Assembly (NCBI GenBank): GCA_002500745.1 | Contig: DLST01000011.1 | Span: forward strand, 186,001-250,000 | DNA: 64,000 nt | Direction: 5' to 3' | Origin: Sphingobacterium sp. UBA7855 | GTDB lineage: Bacteria; Bacteroidota; Bacteroidia; Sphingobacteriales; Sphingobacteriaceae | In this document: positions 8,664 through 18,392 of the stretch, in pieces | How the letters are laid out: each line of letters begins with the position of its first letter | Numbering within the stretch: position 1 is the stretch's first letter | Notes under the pieces: generated by a model | What the model saw: the letters and a program-made list of their open reading frames with translations, nothing else | Told to the model about the DNA's origin: nothing | Database searches by the model: none | Made by a program: the position numbers and the translations under genes

Positions 8664-10094
8664 ATGAAAATTAACAAACTCTATATAGCAATTCTCCTCA
8701 GCGCAGGTATTACACTACAAGGGTGTAAAGACAATAGCTTTCTCGATGTACCATCAAGAGAAAATGTAGAAGCTAATGATAGTGAACAAGTATTTACCCC
8801 AGAGCAATTTGTCAACGGAGTATATGGTATGTTTACTTCCTGGGATTATTCCTTCTCCTATATTGGTATCACAGATATGATATCGGACAATGCCGATAAA
8901 GGGAGCTCAGCAACTGACAATGGTGGCGACAAAGCCGATCTCGACAATTTGACCTATACCACCACTACCGGTTCATTTAAATCGATGTGGACCCATTGGT
9001 ACAAGTCTATAGGAAGAGCGACCCAGGCAATTGAATACACAGAAAAATTTGGCTTGACTGACGCGGTATACAAAAATAGATTAATTGCCGAAGCACGTTT
9101 TTTAAGAGCTTTAAACTATTTTTATCTTGTGCGCGGATGGGGCGACGTTCCTATCCAAGATCGTGATTTGATCAAAAGAGAGCCCGCAGCTGAAGTGTAT
9201 GCCTATATTGAGGCTGATCTTCAATTTGCAATAGATAACTTACCCGTAAAAGCTGCTTATGCAGCAAAAGACTTAGGCAGGGCAACTAAAGGTGCTGCAC
9301 AAGGATTATTATCCAAAGTATATCTATATCAGAATAAATGGCAGCAAGCAGCGGATATGGCAAAAACTTTAATAAACTCAGGTGGCTACAGTCTAGAATC
9401 AGATTATGCTAAAATTTGGAGACTAGAAGGGGAAAATGGTCCTGAATCATTATTTGAGTGGCAAGCTAGAGGTACATCGATCGCACTAGGTGTGAAACAA
9501 TATAGTCAAGTACAAGCCCCCCGTGGTGGTTTGGTAAGACTTGGCTGGGGTTTCAATACACCGAGTCAGAATTTGCTCGAGGCTTTCAACGCTGAAAAGG
9601 ACAATATTCGTCGCGATGCAACGATTATTTTCAGAAATTCCACTTTGTATGATGGTCGTGTAATTGATGCCGGCGTAGAAAATGCTATGTACAATATGAA
9701 AGCCTACTCATCAGCGAATGGTGGAGCAGAATACACAGATAAAAATGTACGTTACCTTCGTCTGGGCGAAATTTACCTTATCCTTGCTGAGGCTGCGAAT
9801 GAACTAGGAAATAACAGTGAAGCACTAACAGCGTTAAACACTGTTCGTACTCGAGTGAAACTGCCTAATGTAACAACAACAGACCAGGCACAGCTCCGTC
9901 AATTGATCTGGAAAGAAAGACGCCTTGAATTGGCATTTGAGCACGACCGCTGGTTTGATCTCATTCGTACAAAACAGGCTAAAGCCGCGATGGCAGCCAA
10001 TGGAAAATCGTTTCAGGAGAAAATGATGCTTTTCCCTATTCCGGAAGATCAACGCATCCAAACTCCAGAAATGTCTCAGAATACCGGTTGGTAA
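8664..10094 (+). CDS. SusD/RagB-type glycan-binding outer membrane lipoprotein
   Basis: This 476-residue protein starts 18 bases after susC, so it is cotranscribed. It has a lipoprotein signal with the lipid cysteine at residue 21 (LQGC). The helical TPR-like body and the C-terminal segment (RLGEIYLILAEAANELG, then WKERRLELAFEHDRWFDLIR) are typical of RagB/SusD proteins. It acts as the surface lid that captures oligosaccharides for the SusC channel. A perfect hairpin follows. Confidence 0.95.
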   Translation: MKINKLYIAILLSAGITLQGCKDNSFLDVPSRENVEANDSEQVFTPEQFVNGVYGMFTSWDYSFSYIGITDMISDNADKGSSATDNGGDKADLDNLTYTTTTGSFKSMWTHWYKSIGRATQAIEYTEKFGLTDAVYKNRLIAEARFLRALNYFYLVRGWGDVPIQDRDLIKREPAAEVYAYIEADLQFAIDNLPVKAAYAAKDLGRATKGAAQGLLSKVYLYQNKWQQAADMAKTLINSGGYSLESDYAKIWRLEGENGPESLFEWQARGTSIALGVKQYSQVQAPRGGLVRLGWGFNTPSQNLLEAFNAEKDNIRRDATIIFRNSTLYDGRVIDAGVENAMYNMKAYSSANGGAEYTDKNVRYLRLGEIYLILAEAANELGNNSEALTALNTVRTRVKLPNVTTTDQAQLRQLIWKERRLELAFEHDRWFDLIRTKQAKAAMAANGKSFQEKMMLFPIPEDQRIQTPEMSQNTGW

Positions 10095-10117
10095 TCATAT
10101 AAAGTAAAAGTAACTCC

Positions 10118-10151
10118 GTTCAAACGGCCAAAGGCCGTTTGAACATTTTTT
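10118..10151 (+). terminator. Strong hairpin with T-run between susD and the GH144 gene
   Basis: A perfect 12-bp stem (10118-10129 with 10133-10144) with a three-base AAA loop is followed by ATTTTTTC. It has all marks of an intrinsic terminator, yet the next gene on the same strand begins 21 bases later with no clear promoter. It may act as a partial terminator that sets susCD expression above that of the enzymes. Confidence 0.8.
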
Positions 10152-10172
10152 CAAGAATTAAACAACTTATCC

Positions 10173-11558
10173 ATGAGAAAACGAATAGCTTATCCGGTGT
10201 TCACCGGTATAGCTTTGGCGCTTATTCTCAGCAGTTCGTGCCAAAATGCTATCAATAGCAGTCCAGATAATCCCTCAAAAATTGATTCAACAAATGGAAG
10301 CCGCATCAATGAAGATTCGCTATTGACCAATATTCAGCAACACACATTTCAATATTTTTGGGAAGGTGCCGAGCCTACTTCTGGCCTTGCCAGGGAACGC
10401 ATCCATATGGATGGTGTTTACCCTCAAAATGACCGGAACGTCGTCACGATAGGTGGTAGTGGGTTTGGTCTTATGGGGATGATTGTTGCCATGGAACGCG
10501 GATTTATCAGCAAAGAACAAGGTGTCCAAAAGCTGGATCACATCATGGATTACCTAGGAAAGATCGAACGGTTCAAAGGTGCATGGGCACATTGGTATGA
10601 TGGCGAACTAGGCACAGCTAAACCATTCAGTGAAAAAGATAATGGCGGCGATATTGTTGAAACCGCTTTCTTAGCCCAAGGTCTGATTGCGATTCGGGAG
10701 TATCTAAAGGATAAAGGTGATCCTGCTCAAAAGGTTGCCCAAAAGGCTGATAATTTGTGGAAAGAAATCAATTGGAATCATTATACAAATGGGCAAAATG
10801 TTATTTATTGGCATTGGAGCCCTAAATTTAACTTTCAACAAAATCACCCCGTAAGAGGTTATGATGAATGTCTTATCACCTATATTTTAGCAGCCTCCTC
10901 GCCTACTTACCCTATTGCTCCATCGGTATATCATGAGGGCTGGGCAAGATCAGGTGCGATTAAAACTGCAGCAAAAAAATATGACATTCCACTCGTCCTT
11001 AAGCATAATGCCAAAAAAGGCGAAGTGGGCCCGCTTTTCTGGGAGCATTATTCTTATTTAGGACTGAGCCCTAAGGGATTAAAAGATCAATATGCAGATT
11101 ACTGGGAAGCAACGAGCAACCATGCCAAGATAAATTTGGCCTATGCTGATCTAAACCCAAAAGGCTACACAGGTTACGGCTCCACTAAAGGATGGGGCTG
11201 GACAGCCAGTTATTCCATCAACGGTTATGATGCCCATCACCCAGACAACGATCCTGGCGTGATCGCGCCTACAGCGGCATTATCGTCTATGCCTTACACT
11301 CCGCATGAAAGCATGCAATTTGCACAATACCTCGACAAACAACTTCGCGACAAAATTTGGGGTAAATATGGCTATTACGACGCGTATAGCGAAACAGCTA
11401 ATTGGTATCCTCAGCGATATCTGGCGATTGATCAGGGACCTATTATAGTGATGATTGAAAACTATAGAACTGGTAAAATCTGGGATCTTTTCATGCAAGC
11501 CCCAGAAATTCAACAGGGACTAAAAAAACTTGGTTTTACAAGTCCCTATTTAAAATAG
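10173..11558 (+). CDS. GH144-type beta-1,2-glucanase (PF10091 'glucoamylase' domain) lipoprotein
   Basis: This 461-residue protein carries a lipoprotein signal with the cysteine at residue 23 (LSSSC). The rest is an alpha/alpha barrel of the Pfam PF10091 type, with GGSGFGLMGMIVAMERGFI, DNGGDIVETAFLAQGL and YSINGYDAHHPDNDPGVIAP segments. Characterised Bacteroidota members of this group, such as the Chitinophaga pinensis enzyme that founded GH144, cleave beta-1,2-glucan, not starch. It would cut the polymer or release short oligosaccharides at the cell surface or in the periplasm. The GH3 gene that follows fits a beta-linked glucan. Substrate is inference; family placement is from memory of motifs. 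Confidence 0.78.
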   Translation: MRKRIAYPVFTGIALALILSSSCQNAINSSPDNPSKIDSTNGSRINEDSLLTNIQQHTFQYFWEGAEPTSGLARERIHMDGVYPQNDRNVVTIGGSGFGLMGMIVAMERGFISKEQGVQKLDHIMDYLGKIERFKGAWAHWYDGELGTAKPFSEKDNGGDIVETAFLAQGLIAIREYLKDKGDPAQKVAQKADNLWKEINWNHYTNGQNVIYWHWSPKFNFQQNHPVRGYDECLITYILAASSPTYPIAPSVYHEGWARSGAIKTAAKKYDIPLVLKHNAKKGEVGPLFWEHYSYLGLSPKGLKDQYADYWEATSNHAKINLAYADLNPKGYTGYGSTKGWGWTASYSINGYDAHHPDNDPGVIAPTAALSSMPYTPHESMQFAQYLDKQLRDKIWGKYGYYDAYSETANWYPQRYLAIDQGPIIVMIENYRTGKIWDLFMQAPEIQQGLKKLGFTSPYLK

Positions 11559-11725
11559 TGGTCTGTGGAATCATTTTCGATCCATCACACGTTGAAAATG
11601 GTTCCTACCACTATGATAACATAGTATAGTATCAAGAACGTTCAACAATCCAATTGAACATCTACCATAAATATTAAGTAGCGCAGGGTAGAAAGTTCAT
11701 GCGCACATTAACAAAAGATAATAAG

Positions 11726-14002
11726 ATGAAAAAAGTAGTAGGTACTTTCCTTCTTGCATTTCTAGCTTGGCATACAAGTTCGGCTCAAACCAATCAGAAA
11801 ATGGACAAGTTTATTGATCAACTGATGGCTAAAATGACTGTCGAAGAAAAGATTGGACAACTTAATCTAGTAACAGGTGGTGAGGCGACTACAGGAACGA
11901 CTGTCTCCACCGATGTGGAATCAAAAATTAAAAATGGTCAAATTGGTGGTATTTTTAGCATGAGTACTCCTGCTAAAATCCGCAAAACACAGGAGATAGC
12001 CATTAAGCAGTCCCGTTTGAAAATACCCATTATCTTTGGTATGGATGTCATTCATGGGTACCGTACGGTATTCCCTATACCTTTGGGACTTGCCGCTACT
12101 TGGGATATGAATTTAATTCAACAATCTGCGCGTATCGCGGCAGAGGAAGCTACTGCAGATGGAATCAATTGGGCATTTTCGCCAATGGTTGATATTTCGC
12201 GCGATCCGCGATGGGGTCGTATTTCTGAAGGTGCAGGTGAAGATACCTATCTTAGCTCAAGGGTTGCTGAGGCTATTGTCCATGGTTTCCAAGGTGATAA
12301 TCTCGCGGCATACAACACCATGATGGCCTGCGTCAAACATTTTGCCCTATATGGTGCAGCCGAAGGTGGTCGTGATTACAACAGCACGGATATGAGCCTC
12401 CACCGGATGTACAATGAATACTTGCCTCCTTACAAAGCAGCAATAGACGCCGGAGCTGGAAGTATCATGACGTCTTTTAACGATATCAATGGTGTCCCTG
12501 CTTCGGCAAACAAATGGTTAATGACAGATGTTTTACGCCAACAATGGGGCTTTAAAGGATTGGTTGTAACCGATTATACAGCGGTAAATGAATTAACTGC
12601 ACATGGCCTAGGAGACCTCCAGCAGGTTTCTGCTTTAAGTCTTAATGCAGGTGTTGATATGGATATGGTGGGTGAAGGGTTTCTTACGACGCTAAAGAAA
12701 TCTTTAGACGCTGGAAAAGTCAAAATCGTAGATATTGACAGGGCCTGCCGCTATGTTTTGGAAGCCAAGTATAAATTAGGATTATTTGATGATCCATACC
12801 GCTATTGTGATGAAAAACGGGCAAAAACAGTGATTGGATCTGAAGCCAATCATGCGAAAGCCAGAGAAATTGCGGCAAAATCATTTGTCTTATTGAAAAA
12901 TGAAAACCAAGCGCTTCCATTGAAAAAAACAGGCACAGTCGCTGTTATTGGACCTTTAGCCAATTCAGGACCAAACATGCCCGGAACCTGGAGTGTCAGT
13001 GCTGAACTAGACAAAACAGCCTCGTTAGTTGAGGGCATGAAAGCTGTATTGGGCAACAAAGTAAATATCCTGACACACCTAGGCAGCAATCTGTTGGAAG
13101 ACCCGAACTACCAAAAACATGCAACTATGTTCGGCCGTACAATCGCACGGGATTCCCGCAAAGAAGAGGAGATCATTGCAGAAGCCGTGCAAGTTGCCCA
13201 GCAGTCCGATGTAGTCGTCGCTGCGCTCGGCGAATCTTCGGAAATGTCTGGAGAAAGCTCCAGTCGCTCAGAACTCGATATTCCAAAAAATCAACAAAAT
13301 CTGTTAAAAGCATTGTTGGCCACAGGTAAGCCAGTTGTCCTTGTGCTATTCACTGGCCGACCACTGACGCTCACGTGGGAAGATGCTCATGTTCCCGCGA
13401 TATTAAATGTTTGGTTTGGTGGAACGGAAACAGGAAAAGCAGTAGCCGATGTTTTATTTGGGGATGTCGTTCCTTCAGGAAAAATTACGGCCACTTTCCC
13501 ACGCAATGTTGGTCAGATTCCGATCTATTATGCACACAAAAATACCGGCAGACCTTATGGAAACTCGGGCGATTTTGAAAAATTCAAATCTAATTATCTC
13601 GATGTAAGTAATTCGCCACTTTACCCTTTTGGATATGGTCTAAGTTATACGACCTTTTCCTATAGTGACATTCGTCTTGACCGAAACACAATCGACGAAA
13701 AAGGTACGTTACAGGCGAGTATCGACATCACTAATACCGGAAACTATGATGCTGAGGAAACTGTACAGCTGTATATACAAGACGTCGTTGCATCAGTTAC
13801 ACGTCCCGTAAAAGAACTAAAAGGGTTTCAGAAGATATTCCTTAAAAAAGGAGAACAAAAAACGGTAAAATTTAAAATTAACGTAGATGATCTGAAATTT
13901 TTTGACAACAGCCTGAAATATATCGCAGAGCCAGGAAATTTCAAAGTGTACATTGGGCCCAACAGTCGCGATGTCAAAGAAAAAGAATTTGAACTGCTTT
14001 AA
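11726..14002 (+). CDS. bglX: GH3 beta-glucosidase (BglX type)
   Basis: I choose the ATG at 11726, which opens a clean signal peptide (cleavage after SSA, residue 20); an ATG at 11699 would add nine charged residues in front. The 758-residue protein has the GH3 N-terminal barrel with KHFALYGAAEGGRDYN and the nucleophile Asp283 in TDYTAV, a second alpha/beta domain (LLKNENQALPL to GKITATFP) and a C-terminal fibronectin-III-like domain. It should remove glucose from beta-gluco-oligosaccharides in the periplasm. In Bacteroides a GH3 next to a GH144 is specific for beta-1,2-gluco-oligosaccharides, which I take as the likely role here. It lies 167 bases after the GH144 gene, so a separate promoter is possible. 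Confidence 0.9.
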   Translation: MKKVVGTFLLAFLAWHTSSAQTNQKMDKFIDQLMAKMTVEEKIGQLNLVTGGEATTGTTVSTDVESKIKNGQIGGIFSMSTPAKIRKTQEIAIKQSRLKIPIIFGMDVIHGYRTVFPIPLGLAATWDMNLIQQSARIAAEEATADGINWAFSPMVDISRDPRWGRISEGAGEDTYLSSRVAEAIVHGFQGDNLAAYNTMMACVKHFALYGAAEGGRDYNSTDMSLHRMYNEYLPPYKAAIDAGAGSIMTSFNDINGVPASANKWLMTDVLRQQWGFKGLVVTDYTAVNELTAHGLGDLQQVSALSLNAGVDMDMVGEGFLTTLKKSLDAGKVKIVDIDRACRYVLEAKYKLGLFDDPYRYCDEKRAKTVIGSEANHAKAREIAAKSFVLLKNENQALPLKKTGTVAVIGPLANSGPNMPGTWSVSAELDKTASLVEGMKAVLGNKVNILTHLGSNLLEDPNYQKHATMFGRTIARDSRKEEEIIAEAVQVAQQSDVVVAALGESSEMSGESSSRSELDIPKNQQNLLKALLATGKPVVLVLFTGRPLTLTWEDAHVPAILNVWFGGTETGKAVADVLFGDVVPSGKITATFPRNVGQIPIYYAHKNTGRPYGNSGDFEKFKSNYLDVSNSPLYPFGYGLSYTTFSYSDIRLDRNTIDEKGTLQASIDITNTGNYDAEETVQLYIQDVVASVTRPVKELKGFQKIFLKKGEQKTVKFKINVDDLKFFDNSLKYIAEPGNFKVYIGPNSRDVKEKEFELL

Positions 14003-14023
14003 ACTATTTTTCTAAATAAAAAC

Positions 14024-14060
14024 AAAGCGGCACTTAATTAAATAAGTGCCGCTTTATTTT
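14024..14060 (+). terminator. Terminator of the glycan locus, probably bidirectional
   Basis: A perfect 13-bp stem (14024-14036 with 14043-14055) has a six-base loop and ATTTTT after it. Read on the minus strand the stem is followed by a GTTTTTATTT tract, so it could also end the convergent cytochrome gene. Confidence 0.85.
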
Positions 14061-14110
14061 TCCGTGGCGATGGTCATTGGGTGCTAACAACTTCATCTTT
14101 AAAAGATCTT

Positions 14111-15097
14111 TTATTTTAAAGATCTCAAATAGGTTTTAATCAATGATATTCCATCATCATGCAGTATTGTGGTTCCCTTTTGAGGCATATGCATCTCTCC
14201 TAATGTAGACATTCTTCCAATCATCTTGGCCTGTTTCAACAAAATTCCAGTTTCATTCAAGGGGCTTTCGTAACGGAGATCCAGCATCGTCATATAAGCG
14301 GTACCTTTAGGATTATGACAATGGGCGCAATTAAGATCTAAATAAGCACGTGCCCGCATAGTTGTCGACCGAGTCACATCATCATAACTTGGCAGGGTTG
14401 TATAATCACCCAACGATGTCAAATCAAGCATACCTCTATCGCTCAAATATACCAATTGCTGGACGGGTTCTTTATTTACATGGACAATACGGTTCATATT
14501 TCTTATTTTTGGACCTATTGGAAGCACATGATTCCCTTGACGGTGGCATGCAAAACAATCCTCCCGGGAAGGAATGATATAATTTGTCTGTCTTTCAACA
14601 CCTTTGCTGTCTAGAAACGAAACATGCACGGAAGCGCTGTCCATTAGTAGAAAAGCTTCATCTTGAGCCGCATTCCATTGATAGGTAGCCGCATTCCATT
14701 GCCCATCTTTATTGATGAGAAGCCTAGTCTCAAGCAGCAGTACTTTAGTCCCTTTAAGCACACTTGCTGCCGAATAGAAAAAAGTTTTGGCTATGATAGT
14801 ACCATTGGGGAATTCAGGTAATCCATCGTCCGATGCAGTCATTTTTTTCCCTTTGGGAAGAAAGATTGCACGCTTTTTATCAGTATAGTCTGTGAATAAA
14901 GCAGATGCTAATTCATAGGAAATCCCTTGGTCGTTTGGCGTAAGATCAGCCAATTTACCTTTGAACAAATTGTAATCCGATAATTTGCTCCTAAATACAG
15001 TATTATCTTTAGCAGGTCTTCCCCGACCGATATTATTTACGACAATCAAAAGTACGGGTATTAATAAAACACCCATCAAAATGATTATTTTCTTCAT
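14111..15097 (-). CDS. SO2930-like diheme c-type cytochrome
   Basis: This 328-residue protein has an N-terminal membrane anchor or signal (about residues 3-21) and two heme c sites, CFACH at 181-185 and CAHCH at 257-261. Methionines at 303 and 305 are candidate axial ligands. The overall layout matches the SO2930/HNE_0200 family, usually found beside a parallel beta-helix protein; no such partner is present here. It would carry electrons in the periplasm. It is transcribed away from cydAB, so a link to the quinol oxidase is only positional. Confidence 0.75.
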   Translation of the reverse strand: MKKIIILMGVLLIPVLLIVVNNIGRGRPAKDNTVFRSKLSDYNLFKGKLADLTPNDQGISYELASALFTDYTDKKRAIFLPKGKKMTASDDGLPEFPNGTIIAKTFFYSAASVLKGTKVLLLETRLLINKDGQWNAATYQWNAAQDEAFLLMDSASVHVSFLDSKGVERQTNYIIPSREDCFACHRQGNHVLPIGPKIRNMNRIVHVNKEPVQQLVYLSDRGMLDLTSLGDYTTLPSYDDVTRSTTMRARAYLDLNCAHCHNPKGTAYMTMLDLRYESPLNETGILLKQAKMIGRMSTLGEMHMPQKGTTILHDDGISLIKTYLRSLK

Positions 15098-15323
15098 TTC
15101 GCTATATATTCTTCTCTCCCTCTCTAGTCCATCATTAAATCGGACGAAGATAAGATAAATAAGGGATTATGGTGAGTCATGAGGGATTATCGTTCTGATT
15201 TTTACAATCAGCTCAGAAAACGATAAAAATGCGCCATTTTTTAGCAAAAATAAATTGTCTCCACGCTAAATTGGGAAATAAAATGGCTATATTTAGCTGT
15301 CTTTTAACCAAAACTTCGGATCC

Positions 15324-16661
15324 ATGGAAGATATGATTCTCTACAATCGGCTTCAGTTCGCATTTACTATTACATTTCATTATCTTTTCCCCCAATTGAC
15401 CATGGGTTTATCGCTGATGATCGTATACTTTAAATGGAAATTTCTTCAGACTCAAAACGAAGATTACAACCATGCTTCAAAATTTTGGATGAAAATCTTT
15501 GCCCTTAATTTTACCATGGGCGTTGTCACCGGCATCCCGATGGAGTTTCAGTTTGGCACAAACTGGGCGAAGTTTTCGGAACTTACTGGTGGAATTATTG
15601 GACAGACCCTAGCTATGGAGGGCATGTTTTCCTTTTTCCTAGAATCTTCGTTTCTAGGGATGTTTCTTTTTGGAGAAAAGTTGCTCGGCCATAAGCTGCA
15701 CTTTTTAGCTGGACTGATGGTCTTTATTGGATCTTGGGCCAGTGGTTTCCTGATTATCGCCACGCATTCCTGGATGCAGCATCCTGTTGGATATGAGATT
15801 CTCGAAAATGGCAAATTTGTACTTAACAATTTTAGTGCATTATTCAGTAATCCATGGTTATGGCCATCTTATCTACATAATCAAGCCGCTTCATTGGTGA
15901 CCAGCTCGTTTTTCGTTGCCTCTATTGGAGCCTTCTATCTGTTAAGTGACAGGCATAGTAAGTTTGGAAAGATCTTCGTTAAAAGCGGCGTTATTTTTGG
16001 CGCTATTTCCTCCGTTATGCTGGCGTTTCCTACCGGAGACCTTGCAGCCAAAAATGTAGTCAAATATCAGCCCGCAGCCTTTGCTGGCATGGAGGGAATT
16101 TTCAAAACTGAAAAAGGGGGATCAGAGATTATTCTGATCGGTCAACCGGACATGGAAAACAAAAAATTGGACAATAAGATAGCCGTACCGAATGTATTGA
16201 GCTTCCTTACCTACCAGCGTTGGGATGCAGAAATTAAAGGATTAAATGAATTTGACCAATCGTTACACCCAACGAACGTGCCCGGACTGTATTATAGTTA
16301 TCACATCATGGTAGGTTTGGGTACCATATTCATTGGCATTATGGTCCTAGGAGCGCTACTGCTTTGGCGGAACAGGTTGTATCAAACGAAATGGTTGTTG
16401 TGGATCATTATGTTTATGATTCCTTTCCCCTACATCGCGAATACTGCAGGCTGGTACACAGCCGAGCTCGGACGACAACCTTGGCTTGTGTATAATCTCA
16501 TGCGTATGGTAGACGGTGTATCCCCTACCGTATCTTCTGGAAATACATTATTTACCTTTCTCGGCTTCGTTGGTTTATACATTCTTTTGGGTTTGTTATT
16601 TCTGATGTTAGTCTTGAAGATCATTAGAAAAGGTCCTGAAACGACAGTTGCATCAACCTAA
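15324..16661 (+). CDS. cydA: Cytochrome bd ubiquinol oxidase subunit I
   Basis: This 445-residue membrane protein carries the heme-binding His19 in FTITFHYLFPQ and the conserved GRQPW motif near residue 382 at the end of the quinol loop. The short Q-loop form is usual outside Proteobacteria. With CydB it oxidises quinol and reduces oxygen to water with high affinity, supporting growth at low oxygen and resistance to nitric oxide and peroxide. A TATATTTA box at 15288-15295 may be its -7 element. cydB follows after 6 bases. Confidence 0.95.
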   Translation: MEDMILYNRLQFAFTITFHYLFPQLTMGLSLMIVYFKWKFLQTQNEDYNHASKFWMKIFALNFTMGVVTGIPMEFQFGTNWAKFSELTGGIIGQTLAMEGMFSFFLESSFLGMFLFGEKLLGHKLHFLAGLMVFIGSWASGFLIIATHSWMQHPVGYEILENGKFVLNNFSALFSNPWLWPSYLHNQAASLVTSSFFVASIGAFYLLSDRHSKFGKIFVKSGVIFGAISSVMLAFPTGDLAAKNVVKYQPAAFAGMEGIFKTEKGGSEIILIGQPDMENKKLDNKIAVPNVLSFLTYQRWDAEIKGLNEFDQSLHPTNVPGLYYSYHIMVGLGTIFIGIMVLGALLLWRNRLYQTKWLLWIIMFMIPFPYIANTAGWYTAELGRQPWLVYNLMRMVDGVSPTVSSGNTLFTFLGFVGLYILLGLLFLMLVLKIIRKGPETTVAST

Positions 16662-16667
16662 TTAGCT

Positions 16668-17744
16668 ATGGAAATATTCTGGTTTATCGTATTAACTTTT
16701 ATGTTGGGAATTTATATCGTACTCGATGGGTACGATTTTGGGGCGGGAATTGTCCATCTATTCTTTGCTAAAACCGAACAGGAGAAAAAAGCTGTTACTA
16801 ACGCGATTGGGCCGTTTTGGGATGCCAATGAAGTCTGGCTCATCGCTTCCGGCGGTGTCCTATTCTTTGCTTTCCCAACGCTTTACGCCTCCTCTTTCAG
16901 TGGATTTTACTTACCGCTCATGCTTGTATTATGGTTGCTTATTTTTAGAGCGATAAGTCTTGAACTCAGGGGGCAGGTTCACCATCGGCTTTGGGAGGCT
17001 TTATGGGATAAAGCTTTTGGTCTAGCAAGCCTGTTGCTGGCACTTTTCTTTGGCGCGGCTCTGGGAAACGTCGTTCGTGGAGTCAATCTTGGTATGGTCG
17101 AAAATGGTATATCAACACAAGAACCACATTATTTTTTCCTTGCACTTTGGAACCCGACATTTGACCCATTAGCCCAACATCAAGGCATTATAGACTGGTT
17201 CACCATCATATTAGGTTTAGTTGCAGTCGTTACATTAACAATCCACGGTGCAGGCTGGGTCATTCTGAAAACATCCAGCACACTAAATACTAGATTAAAG
17301 AATATTGTTTTTAAACTCAACTTTGTCTTGCTTATTCTCGTCCTACTATCGGCCTATGTATGGCATTATGTGAAACCCATCTCCTTAAACAATCTTCAAA
17401 ATCATTATTGGCTGTGGATATTTCCTTTGATTGCTGCTGTTGGATTGTTTGGACAATTTTGGATCAAGACCTTTAAGAAAGATGGTATTGGCTTCCTATT
17501 TTCATCCCTGTTTATACTGGGGAGCTTTGCGACGACCGTTGCTTCCATGTTCCCGATAGTTTTGCCTTCAACGAATGACGTAAACCCTTCCTTGACGATT
17601 CAAAATGCTGCAGCACATGAATATGGTCTTTCCGTAGGTTTAGGCTGGTTTATGTTTGCAGCAATTCTGGTGGTTGCTTATTTTATTATCCAATTTAGGG
17701 TCTTCAAAGGTAAGCTTGATGACGTCGGTTACGGTGACCACTAA
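16668..17744 (+). CDS. cydB: Cytochrome bd ubiquinol oxidase subunit II
   Basis: This 358-residue subunit begins with the family hallmark LDGYDFGAGI and continues with FWDANEVWLI; multiple membrane helices follow. It forms the CydAB heterodimer and needs no heme itself. The stop codon is 9 bases from the convergent response regulator, and no small CydX-like ORF or cydDC assembly genes are seen nearby. Confidence 0.95.
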   Translation: MEIFWFIVLTFMLGIYIVLDGYDFGAGIVHLFFAKTEQEKKAVTNAIGPFWDANEVWLIASGGVLFFAFPTLYASSFSGFYLPLMLVLWLLIFRAISLELRGQVHHRLWEALWDKAFGLASLLLALFFGAALGNVVRGVNLGMVENGISTQEPHYFFLALWNPTFDPLAQHQGIIDWFTIILGLVAVVTLTIHGAGWVILKTSSTLNTRLKNIVFKLNFVLLILVLLSAYVWHYVKPISLNNLQNHYWLWIFPLIAAVGLFGQFWIKTFKKDGIGFLFSSLFILGSFATTVASMFPIVLPSTNDVNPSLTIQNAAAHEYGLSVGLGWFMFAAILVVAYFIIQFRVFKGKLDDVGYGDH

Positions 17745-17753
17745 GAGCGTTCT

Positions 17754-18380
17754 CTATTCGAGTCCCAACAACTTATGTTTCATCGCAAGCTGTACAAGTT
17801 CAATCATATTTTTAACTTTAAATTTAGTCAGGAGATTGCGCCGATGCGTTTCCACAGTAACTGGACTTAAAAATAACTGCTCGGCGATTTGGTTCGTGGT
17901 AAGTCCATTGGAGATCAACGTCAAAATCTCTTTTTCACGCTGTGTAAGCCTGGGGAGACTGCTGATCGTAGAAATTGCGCCACGATAAAGTTCTTTTGCC
18001 CGAACACAAATTGCTTCTTTGCCGTCCAGGCCGAGCTGTACACAGCCTAGAAATTCTTCGTTGCTAACATCTTTTAAGATATAGCCATTTCCGCCAGCCT
18101 GCATAAACTGAAAAATAAGATTACCCTCGGCTAAATTGCTCAAGGCGACTATAGGAACCAAAGGGAACTGCTTCCTAACCTGAGTACAGACATCTACTCC
18201 ATTTGTCTGCAACAGTTGCATATCCATGAGTAGGAGATCCGCTTTCGTGGCCTTTAAAAATTCAATTAACGCAATCTCTTCCAAAAAGGGATATACAAGA
18301 TACCCATCCTGATTATTGAGAAAAGAGGCAACACCTTCCAGCAATAAAGGATGATCGTCTAACACTGCAATTATCTTCAT
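17754..18380 (-). CDS. NarL/FixJ-family response regulator
   Basis: This 208-residue protein has a receiver domain with acidic pair Asp8/Asp9, phosphoacceptor Asp53 (LLMDMQ) and Lys103, and a LuxR-type HTH at about 145-205 (LTQREKEILTLISNGLTTNQIA). It starts 12 bases after the upstream histidine kinase gene and is surely its partner. Target genes are not evident; the adjacent convergent cydAB is a candidate only by position. Confidence 0.92.
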   Translation of the reverse strand: MKIIAVLDDHPLLLEGVASFLNNQDGYLVYPFLEEIALIEFLKATKADLLLMDMQLLQTNGVDVCTQVRKQFPLVPIVALSNLAEGNLIFQFMQAGGNGYILKDVSNEEFLGCVQLGLDGKEAICVRAKELYRGAISTISSLPRLTQREKEILTLISNGLTTNQIAEQLFLSPVTVETHRRNLLTKFKVKNMIELVQLAMKHKLLGLE

Positions 18381-18392
18381 GACTCAGCCTAT

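Noticed and set aside
10173..11558. Starch-cleaving glucoamylase
   Set aside because: The PF10091 name suggests it, but this Bacteroidota subgroup with a GH3 neighbour acts on beta-1,2-glucan, and no GH13 or GH97 genes are nearby.
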